NCBI GenBank assembly: GCA_026393735.1
Contig: JAPKZP010000538.1
Coordinates: forward strand, 1-6,345
Source of the DNA: Acidobacteriota bacterium
GTDB taxonomy: Bacteria > Acidobacteriota > Vicinamibacteria > Vicinamibacterales > JAKQTR01
Reading direction: 5' to 3'
DNA length: 6,345 nucleotides
The notes below the pieces were generated by a model. That model did not search any database and was not told the DNA's origin. It was given only the letters and a program-made list of their open reading frames with translations. The position numbers were made by a program, and so were the translations under genes. This document shows positions 1 to 5,514 of this stretch, piece after piece (the stretch's first letter is position 1; the number at the start of each line of letters is the position of its first letter).

Positions 1-421
1 CCGACCAGGTGTTGGGATCGAGCAGCACGTCGGGCGCCGCCTCGAGGGACTTCGTCTTGTAGATGACTGCCTGTTTCTGGAGGCCTGTGTTGCGGCTGAA
101 GACGTACCACGCGCCCTCGCGGGACGGCACGCCGTAGCGCTCGTAGTTCCACAGTTTCGTCAGACGATCCTTGAGGCGCGCGCGCTCGGGGATCTGCTCC
201 AGGTAGGCGAAGGTGATCGTGTTCTCGGCGTCGATCCAGGCGCGGGTGTCTGGGGCATCGGAGTTTTCGAGCCACCGGTACGGGTCGGCGACCTTCGTGC
301 CGAAGAAGTCGTCGACCTGGTCGGCTTTCTTCGCGTCCGGGTACTTGTAGGGAGCCGCCTGCTGCGCGGACAGCGTGAACGTCATCAAGACGACGAGCGT
401 GAACAGGATGCAAGCCTTCAT
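1..421 (-). CDS. Secreted prolyl oligopeptidase (S9A family), N-terminal fragment
   Basis: The gene reads leftwards from ATG at 421-419 and leaves the window after 140 codons, so only the N-terminus is seen. Residues 1-20 look like a Sec signal peptide: MKACILFTLVVLMTFTLSAQ has one Lys, then a hydrophobic core, with likely cleavage near Ala19. The mature start carries the S9A signature: YP at 27-28, then VDDFFG, KVADPYRWLE (about 36-52) and a helix with TRAWIDAENTIT and YLEQIPER (59-80). Residues about 90-121 (WNYERYG...YVFSRNTG...AVIY) match the entry into the seven-bladed propeller. The catalytic Ser/Asp/His domain lies outside the window. Family members hydrolyse short peptides after proline; the signal peptide implies a periplasmic or exported enzyme. 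An AGAGGG ribosome site sits five bases before the ATG. The next plus-strand gene is divergent. Family assignment is firm; activity cannot be judged without the missing part. Confidence 0.9.
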   Translation of the reverse strand, partial: MKACILFTLVVLMTFTLSAQQAAPYKYPDAKKADQVDDFFGTKVADPYRWLENSDAPDTRAWIDAENTITFAYLEQIPERARLKDRLTKLWNYERYGVPSREGAWYVFSRNTGLQKQAVIYKTKSLEAAPDVLLDPNTWS

Positions 422-459
422 GAGGTCCCTCTGCGTGGAAGGTGTGTTCGCAGCCTCGT

Positions 460-489
460 ATTATGACAAGGCAGCCGTGGCGGTGTCGA
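460..489 (-). promoter_or_regulatory. Sigma-70-like promoter for the prolyl oligopeptidase gene
   Basis: On the minus strand a TCGACA box (plus coordinates 484-489) is followed after 18 bases by CATAAT (460-465). Each box matches the TTGACA/TATAAT consensus at five of six positions. Transcription would begin near 453, leaving a leader of about 30 bases before the ATG at 421. This is the best promoter match I found in the window, but it is a reading by eye in a phylum whose sigma-factor preference I cannot confirm. Confidence 0.5.
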
Positions 490-524
490 TTCCCACTTCG
501 CCTGGAATGTCGGACAATAGGCGT

Positions 525-530
525 GGAGGT
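525..530 (+). promoter_or_regulatory. Ribosome binding site that fixes the aminotransferase start
   Basis: GGAGGT lies six bases before ATG 537. It decides the start: the reading frame stays open upstream to a possible start at 375, but that part overlaps the divergent gene and its promoter and encodes no family-like sequence. The in-frame ATG at 507 has no comparable site. Confidence 0.8.
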
Positions 531-536
531 CCCGCG

Positions 537-1862
537 ATGTCCGACCACGCCGTCCCCTTCGACCGCGACGCCATCCGCGGCATTCAGAGGCGTCTCCAGT
601 TCGACGTGCAGACGGCGTCCATCCGGGAGGTGAACGCGATCGTCAACGCCATCGAACGGGATCTCGGCGTCCGCTTCATCCGCATGGAGTTCGGCGTGCC
701 GGGCCTGCCGGCGAGTCCCATCGCCATCGAGGCCGAGATGCGGGCGCTGTGCGACCAGCAGCTGGCCCACGTCTATGCGCCCTTCGAGGGCGTGCCGGCT
801 CTGAAGGAGGAAGGCGCGCGCTTCTGGAAGCTGTTCACCGATCTGGATCTGCCGCCCCACTCGGTCGTCCCGACGGTCGGCGCGATGCAGGCGTGCTTCG
901 CGTCGATTGCCCTCGCAAGCCTCCTGAAAGGCCCGGCGAGCACCATCCTGTGCCTCGACCCCGGATTCCCGGAGAATAAGCTCCAGATGCGGCTCTTCGG
1001 CGCAAGGCACGAGAGCCTCGATCTGTACTATTACCGGGGCGACGCGCTCGTCCGCGCCATCGAGGCGCGCGTCCGGCGCGGCGACGTGACGGCCATCCTC
1101 TGGTCGAGCCCGAACAACCCCACGTGGGTCGTGCTCAACGAGGCGGAACTGGCCGGCATCGGGCGCGTCTGCGATCGGTACGACGTCTTCGCCATCGAGG
1201 ACCTCGCGTATTTCGGCATGGACACCCGGCGCAACTATCTCGTGCCCGGCGAGCCGCCGTTCCACCCGACGGTCATGCGCTACACCACCCGCGCGATCAC
1301 CATCGTCTCGAGCTCGAAGATGTTCAGCTACGCGGGGCAGCGCCTGGCGCTGATGTTCCTCTCGCCGAGTCTCTCTGATCTGCGCGTACCGGCACTCACG
1401 GCGCGGCTGGGAACGGACAACGTGGCCAGGGGCCTCATCGGCGGCATCGTGTATCCGAACATCGCGTGCGCGCCGGAAAGTTCGCAGTACGGCCTGCTCG
1501 CAATGCTGAAGGCCGCCAATGCCGGCGACCAGCGTCTGTTTGAACCGGCGCGCGTGTACGCCGCCCGGGCGAAGGTCATGAAGCGGCTGTTTCTCGAGCA
1601 CGGCTTCCACCTCGTATATGACAACGACCTCGGCGAGCCGCTCGCCGACGGTTTCTATTTCACCATCGCATATCCCGGGTACGAGAACGGCGCGGACCTG
1701 ATGGGCGAACTGCTCCATTACGGCATCAGCGCCATCACGCTCGCCGCCGCCGGCAGCTGCAGGCGCGAAGGGCTGCGTGCGTGCGTGTCGATGACGTCGG
1801 AGGGCCAGTTCGACACGCTCGCGATCCGCCTGCGGCGCTTCCACGAAGACCACCCGGCGTAG
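537..1862 (+). CDS. PLP-dependent aminotransferase, class I/II (fold type I), substrate unknown
   Basis: A complete 441-residue enzyme expected to be a cytoplasmic aminotransferase using pyridoxal phosphate. Visible landmarks are the cofactor-phosphate loop TVGAMQA (113-119), SPNNPT (191-196, with the PLP-contacting Asn before Pro-Thr), Asp222 and Tyr225 in IEDLAYFGMD, the Schiff-base Lys261 in SSSKMFSYAGQR with Arg269 as phosphate ligand, and Arg414 in GLRACVSM in the usual place of the substrate carboxylate-binding Arg. All key residues are present, so it should be active. The N-terminal segment IREVNAIVNAIE...FIRMEFGVPGLP and the C-terminal ADGFYFTIAYPG...LLHYGISAI resemble, from memory, a conserved group common in Bacteroidetes whose substrate has not been assigned. 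It is followed by a 134-base gap and transcribed alone or ahead of the LysM gene. The start is set by a GGAGGT site. The class is certain; the substrate is open, and aspartate or an aromatic amino acid cannot be separated by sequence here. Confidence 0.93.
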   Translation: MSDHAVPFDRDAIRGIQRRLQFDVQTASIREVNAIVNAIERDLGVRFIRMEFGVPGLPASPIAIEAEMRALCDQQLAHVYAPFEGVPALKEEGARFWKLFTDLDLPPHSVVPTVGAMQACFASIALASLLKGPASTILCLDPGFPENKLQMRLFGARHESLDLYYYRGDALVRAIEARVRRGDVTAILWSSPNNPTWVVLNEAELAGIGRVCDRYDVFAIEDLAYFGMDTRRNYLVPGEPPFHPTVMRYTTRAITIVSSSKMFSYAGQRLALMFLSPSLSDLRVPALTARLGTDNVARGLIGGIVYPNIACAPESSQYGLLAMLKAANAGDQRLFEPARVYAARAKVMKRLFLEHGFHLVYDNDLGEPLADGFYFTIAYPGYENGADLMGELLHYGISAITLAAAGSCRREGLRACVSMTSEGQFDTLAIRLRRFHEDHPA

Positions 1863-1868
1863 CAGTCT

Positions 1869-1907
1869 GCGATTCAGAGGCGCCCGCAGCCGGCAATCCC
1901 GAATCGC
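1869..1907 (+). repeat. Short inverted repeat after the aminotransferase gene
   Basis: GCGATTC (1869-1875) and GAATCGC (1901-1907) are perfect reverse complements separated by 25 GC-rich bases. This starts seven bases after the aminotransferase stop codon, a place where a terminator could sit. There is no run of T after it and the loop is long, so it is at best a weak or Rho-assisted end signal and could be chance. Confidence 0.25.
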
Positions 1908-1939
1908 GCACAATCCGCCGCAGGACGCCTCATCGGCGC

Positions 1940-1945
1940 TATACT
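1940..1945 (+). promoter_or_regulatory. Possible -10 box for the LysM/YidB pair
   Basis: TATACT stands out in otherwise GC-rich sequence and matches five of six bases of TATAAT. A start near 1952 would give a leader of about 45 bases before the GTG at 1997. No good -35 box lies 16-18 bases upstream, so activity would need an activator or another sigma factor. Confidence 0.35.
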
Positions 1946-1985
1946 CCTCTGCGACGCGTCGAGCCCCCACACGCGCGGTTTTCAC

Positions 1986-1991
1986 AGGAGG
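1986..1991 (+). promoter_or_regulatory. Ribosome binding site selecting the GTG start of the LysM gene
   Basis: AGGAGG, a full Shine-Dalgarno core, sits five bases before GTG 1997. An ATG at 1995-1997 overlaps this GTG but is in another frame and is followed at once by TGA, so GTG is the only sensible start. Confidence 0.85.
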
Positions 1992-1996
1992 ACAAT

Positions 1997-2389
1997 GTGA
2001 TCAATCCGGATGTCGTCAAGGCGAAGTACAAGCACGTCATCGATGTGGCCCAGGAGCGTGGAGTCGTCCTGAAGAACGTGCACATCGAAAACGACAAGCT
2101 CCTCATTCGCGGGGCCGCCCCGAACGACAAGATCAAGAACGAAGTGTGGGCCGCGATCAAGGCAATCGATCCGGTGTACTCCGACCTGACGGCCGACATC
2201 ACGATCGACGCGTCGTTGCCGGTGCCGGTGAAGGAGTACGTCGTGGTGGGCGGTGACACGCTGTCGAAGATCGCGAAGCACTTCTACGGCGACCCCAACA
2301 CGTACATGAAGATTTTCGAGGCCAACAAGGACCAGCTCGCCGATCCGAACAAGATCAACGTCGGCCAGAAGCTGCGGATCCCCGACTAG
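1997..2389 (+). CDS. Small BON-like/LysM protein, Kbp (YgaU)-like
   Basis: A 130-residue protein starting at GTG 1997. The frame is open further upstream to 1781, but that part overlaps the aminotransferase gene and lacks any family feature. Residues about 8-72 look like a BON-type alpha/beta domain (VLKNVHIENDKLLIRGAA, then a helix NEVWAAIKAIDPVYSDLTADITI). Residues about 80-128 are a clear LysM: EYVVVGGDTLSKIAKHFYG, IFEANKDQL, and NVGQKLRIP at the end. The order and spacing match E. coli Kbp (YgaU), a cytoplasmic potassium-binding protein of about 149 residues, and the stretch YMKIFEANK is especially close. There is no signal peptide or membrane segment, so like Kbp it should be cytoplasmic, which is unusual for a LysM protein. 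Here the N-terminal leader helix of Kbp is missing. It is followed after 19 bases by a yidB-like gene, probably in the same transcript. The domain call is strong; potassium binding is inferred only. Confidence 0.85.
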   Translation: MINPDVVKAKYKHVIDVAQERGVVLKNVHIENDKLLIRGAAPNDKIKNEVWAAIKAIDPVYSDLTADITIDASLPVPVKEYVVVGGDTLSKIAKHFYGDPNTYMKIFEANKDQLADPNKINVGQKLRIPD

Positions 2390-2408
2390 GCGTCAGGAAG
2401 GCAGGACC

Positions 2409-2834
2409 ATGGGTATCTTCGACGACCTGACGAAACAGTTCGGTGGCGTCGCCGGAATGGCGATGAAGAATCCGCAGGCGATCGCGGCGGTCGTCAGCCT
2501 CCTGAGCACGCGCGACTCGTCGGTTGGCGGATCCGGAGGCCTTGGTGGTCTTGTGCAGGCGTTCCAGGGCAAGGGCATGGGCGACATGATCGGATCCTGG
2601 ATCTCGACGGGGCCGAATCCACCCATTTCGGGGGCCCAAGTGACGGACGTGCTGGGAGTGGACACGATCAAGCAGTTCGCGGCCAAGGCCGGCGTCCCGC
2701 ACGCGGACGCGGGCGGCCTGCTCGCCAGCCTGCTCCCCAGCGTCATCGATCAGCTCACCCCGCAGGGCTCGATGCCCGAAGCCAACGCCCTCGAATCCGC
2801 GCTTGGCGGATTGCTGAAGGGTCTCGGCCACTAG
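2409..2834 (+). CDS. YidB family (DUF937) protein
   Basis: A 141-residue protein of the YidB/DUF937 family, whose molecular role is not established. Recognisable parts are the amphipathic start MGIFDDLTKQFGG, the Gly-rich segment around 40-48 (GGSGGLGGL), the core VQAFQGKGMGDMIGSWISTGPNPPIS (49-74) followed by a short helix VTDVLG (78-83), and LLPSVIDQLTPQGSMP (108-123), ending in a small hydrophobic helix LGGLLKGLG. E. coli YidB is of similar length (about 132). There is no signal peptide or obvious transmembrane segment. An AGGAAGG ribosome site ends seven bases before the ATG, and the gene follows the LysM gene by 19 bases, so co-transcription is likely. Its TAG stop shares the bases CTAG with the stop codon of the convergent helicase gene. 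The family call is strong; a link to the envelope or to stress comes only from the LysM neighbour. Confidence 0.88.
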   Translation: MGIFDDLTKQFGGVAGMAMKNPQAIAAVVSLLSTRDSSVGGSGGLGGLVQAFQGKGMGDMIGSWISTGPNPPISGAQVTDVLGVDTIKQFAAKAGVPHADAGGLLASLLPSVIDQLTPQGSMPEANALESALGGLLKGLGH

Positions 2835-5395
2835 GCCAGGCTGCCGAGACGCAGCAGCCGGACGACCGGCTGCTGCGTCTCGCGCGATGCGAGCAGGTCC
2901 ACCTCGAACTCCCCCACCCAGTCGTTGTGCATCTCGGGGTCGACCAGCATCTGCTGCACCCGCCAGCGCGGCTGATCTGCCTCCAGCTCCACGTGCGTGT
3001 GGCGGAGGTTCCTGGCTTCCGGATCGAGGCGGAGCCCGCCGTGCTCGACGCGGAACGCGTCGAAGGCGGCGCGCAGCCGCTCCGGCGTCCACGGCTCGTC
3101 GCCGGCATCGGACGCCGCATCGAGGGCCGCCAGCGCCGCGGCGTGATCGCCGATCGACCACGCGCGCAGGAACGTGAACACGCGCGTCCGCACGGCCGCC
3201 GTGAACGTCCGGGTGTCGTGCGTGATGTCGTGGTCCGCGGCGCCAGCTCCGGGCGGCCTGCGTTCCGGCCCCCGTCGTTCCCCCACCTCGAACGGGCGGT
3301 AGTTGGGATCCCGCATCCGCTCCCACTCGTCGGCGAGGCTCGAGTCGACCTGGCGCAGGAGCGTCTTCAGGTACAGCTCCATCTCGATCACCTGGTCGTT
3401 CTTTACGCCGTCCGGGACCGTCTGGCTGAGCACCTTGAAGACGCTGTTCAGATGCCTCAGCAGCAGGCCCTCGGATCGCTGCAACTCGTACTCATAGATG
3501 TACTCGGCGAACGAGCGGAAGGTCTCGAACATCTCCCGGGCAATGGACTTGGGGCGGATGTTCTCTTCCCCCACCCACGGATGCCGGTCGGCGAAGGCAT
3601 TGAAGGTCGTGTAGACGAAGTCGGCGAGCGGCTTCGGATACTCCAGCTTGTCGAGTTCCTCCATACGCTGGTCGTACTCCAGACCGTCCGCCTTCATCTG
3701 GGCGACGGCCTTGTCCTTGATCCGGTCGAGTTGGCGCCGCAGGATCAGCTCCGGGTTCTCGAGGATCGATTCGACGAGCGTCACGAGATCCAGCGCATAG
3801 TCCGGCGACTCCGGGTCGAGGAGGGGAATCGTCTCGAGCAGGTAGAGCGACAGCGTCTGATCCATCGAGAAGTCGTCCTGCAGGTCCACGTTGACCCGCA
3901 GGGTGGAGCCGTCCTCGGTCTCCGGGATGAACTCCACGATGTGCCGCGCCACGAGCGCCCGGAAGAGCTGCCAGGCCCGGCGCCGGTGCCCCTCCCTGGC
4001 GGCCTCTGGCTCGTGGCCCTCGCGAATCAACCGCCGCATGGCCCCGCAGCCGTCGCCGCGTCGGCTAAGCACGTTGAGCAGCATGCCGTGCGACACCTGG
4101 AAGCGCGACACCAGTTGCTCCGGCGACGCCGCCATCAGCCGCTTGAAGGTGTTGAGATCCCAGTTGACGAAGTTATGCTCGGGCGGCCGCCGCCTGGTCA
4201 CCTTCTTCCCGTCGCGGGCCGCCTTCTCGCTGAGCTTGATGTTCTCGATGACGTGCTCCGGCGCCTGCACGACGACGAATCCGCGCGTGTCGAATCCCTT
4301 GCGGCCGGCGCGTCCGGAGATCTGGTGGAAGTCGCGGGCGCTCAGGTGCCCGGTCTTGTGGCCGTCGAACTTGCAGAGCCGCGTGAACAGCACTGTCCGG
4401 ATCGGCACGTTGATGCCCACGCCCAGCGTGTCGGTGCCGCAGATGATTTTGAGCAGGCCCTGCTGCGCGAGCTGTTCGACCAGCACGCGGTACTTCGGCA
4501 GCAGGCCCGCGTGGTGCAGGCCGATCCCGTGCCGCAGCCACTTCCGGATGTCCGCGCCGTAGGGGCTCGTAAACTCGAAGTCCGCGATGGTCTCCGCGAT
4601 GGCGATCTTCTCCTCGCGGCTGCAGATCTTCAGGCTCGTGAAGTCCTGGGCGCTCGTGGCGGCGTCGGCCTGCGTGAAGTGGACGACGTACACCGGGGTC
4701 TTGCCCTCATCCGAGAGCTTCTCAAGCATGTGCGCCAGGGGAATCTCGGAGTAGGCGAACTCGAGCGGCACCGGCCGGTCGACGGACTTCACGGAGACTG
4801 TCGTCCGGCCGTTGAGCCCGGTAAGCGCTTCCTCGAAGAACGCCGTGTCGCCGAGCGTGGCGGACATGAGGAGGAACCGCGTGTTCGGCAGCGTGAGCAG
4901 CGGCGTCTGCCAGGCGACGCCGCGGTCGCGGTCGGCGTACCAGTGGAACTCGTCCATGACCACGTGGTCGACCCACGCGTCCGCACCCTCCCGCAAGGCG
5001 ATGTTCGCCAGGATCTCGGCCGTGCAGCAGAGGATGGGCGCGTCACGATTGACCGTCGCGTCGCCCGTGGAGAGCCCCACCTGCTCCGGGCCGAACTCCC
5101 GGCAGAGCGCCATCCACTTCTCGTTCACCAGGGCCTTGATGGGACACGTGTAGACGGCGCGCTGCCCGTGCGCCAGCGACGAGAACAGCATCGCCGACGC
5201 CACCAGCGACTTCCCCGATCCCGTCGGCGTGTTGAGGATGACGTTCCTGCCGTCCAGCAGCTCGAGAATCGCCTCCTCCTGCGCCGGGTAGAGGGTCAGG
5301 CCCTTGCCGGCGGCGTAGTCGAGAAACCGTCCCAGCAGCGTGTCGCTCGACACATCGCCGTCGTCGGGCAGGAGATCGCCAAGGCGCTCAGACAT
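2831..5395 (-). CDS. DEAD/DEAH-box (Ski2-like) helicase with DUF3516-type C-terminus
   Basis: An 854-residue superfamily 2 helicase counted from ATG 5395-5393. In order: LYPAQEEAI (35-43), Walker A NTPTGSGKS (55-63, Lys62), motif Ia PIKALVNEKW (85-94), TGD (110-112) and TAE (125-127), Walker B DEFH (148-151), motif III SAT (178-180), GLHHAGLLP (292-300), motif V TDTLGVGINVP (321-331) and motif VI QISGRAGRKG (358-367). HHAGLLP and GRAGRKG are typical of the Ski2/Mtr4 branch, which unwinds RNA with ATP. Residues about 400-854 fit the DUF3516 region found after such helicases; it includes an acidic/basic helical segment (550-700), a Pro/Gly-rich linker (707-719) and a final alpha/beta part ending NDWVGEFEVDLLASRE. 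All ATPase motifs are intact. A TTG at 5437-5435 would add 14 residues; neither start has a clear ribosome site, so the start is uncertain and a leaderless message is possible. A role in RNA turnover or ribosome maintenance is inference. Confidence 0.92.
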   Translation of the reverse strand: MSERLGDLLPDDGDVSSDTLLGRFLDYAAGKGLTLYPAQEEAILELLDGRNVILNTPTGSGKSLVASAMLFSSLAHGQRAVYTCPIKALVNEKWMALCREFGPEQVGLSTGDATVNRDAPILCCTAEILANIALREGADAWVDHVVMDEFHWYADRDRGVAWQTPLLTLPNTRFLLMSATLGDTAFFEEALTGLNGRTTVSVKSVDRPVPLEFAYSEIPLAHMLEKLSDEGKTPVYVVHFTQADAATSAQDFTSLKICSREEKIAIAETIADFEFTSPYGADIRKWLRHGIGLHHAGLLPKYRVLVEQLAQQGLLKIICGTDTLGVGINVPIRTVLFTRLCKFDGHKTGHLSARDFHQISGRAGRKGFDTRGFVVVQAPEHVIENIKLSEKAARDGKKVTRRRPPEHNFVNWDLNTFKRLMAASPEQLVSRFQVSHGMLLNVLSRRGDGCGAMRRLIREGHEPEAAREGHRRRAWQLFRALVARHIVEFIPETEDGSTLRVNVDLQDDFSMDQTLSLYLLETIPLLDPESPDYALDLVTLVESILENPELILRRQLDRIKDKAVAQMKADGLEYDQRMEELDKLEYPKPLADFVYTTFNAFADRHPWVGEENIRPKSIAREMFETFRSFAEYIYEYELQRSEGLLLRHLNSVFKVLSQTVPDGVKNDQVIEMELYLKTLLRQVDSSLADEWERMRDPNYRPFEVGERRGPERRPPGAGAADHDITHDTRTFTAAVRTRVFTFLRAWSIGDHAAALAALDAASDAGDEPWTPERLRAAFDAFRVEHGGLRLDPEARNLRHTHVELEADQPRWRVQQMLVDPEMHNDWVGEFEVDLLASRETQQPVVRLLRLGSLA
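2845..2882. terminator. Perfect 17-bp hairpin at the convergent gene junction
   Basis: Positions 2845-2861 and 2866-2882 are exact reverse complements around a four-base loop (ACGA on plus), giving a very stable GC-rich stem. It begins 11 bases after the yidB-like stop codon and lies inside the last coding bases of the convergent helicase gene, encoding its residues E839 to L850 (ETQQPVVRLLRL). There is no T-run on either side, so it is not a classical intrinsic terminator. It could still end or protect the yidB-like transcript. The structure is certain; its function is inferred. Confidence 0.5.
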
Positions 5396-5455
5396 CAGGA
5401 GCAGTTGTACTTCGAAACCGGCGCCGGGCGACAGCAAAGGGCAATGGCCGGGAGT

Positions 5456-5484
5456 TTGTCTGGAGCGCCTGGGACGGCTACGAT
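5456..5484 (+). promoter_or_regulatory. Sigma-70-like promoter for the rsmH-type gene
   Basis: TTGTCT (5456-5461) and TACGAT (5479-5484) are exactly 17 bases apart, each matching four of six consensus bases. Transcription would start around 5491-5492, some 24 bases before the GTG start at 5515. It lies in the 119-base gap shared with the divergent helicase gene, for which I found no comparably good promoter. Confidence 0.4.
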
Positions 5485-5514
5485 GGTGGCCATGTCCACG
5501 ATCGTCGAAGCGCT

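Noticed and set aside
375..536. N-terminal extension of the aminotransferase by 54 codons
   Set aside because: It overlaps the divergent peptidase start and promoter, has no ribosome site, and lacks family-like sequence; GGAGGT at 525 selects ATG 537.
1773..1787. TGCG tandem repeat (about three units) near the aminotransferase 3' end
   Set aside because: It is too short for a phase-variable tract and it encodes the conserved GLRACVS segment, so protein constraint explains it.
1781..1996. N-terminal extension of the LysM protein by 72 codons
   Set aside because: It begins inside the aminotransferase gene, is Arg/Pro-rich and featureless, and a full AGGAGG site points to GTG 1997.
2355..3326. 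A 323-codon minus-strand open frame across the yidB-like gene and the helicase 3' end
   Set aside because: It is Arg/Gly/Ala-rich with no domain, and overlaps two convincing genes in other frames.
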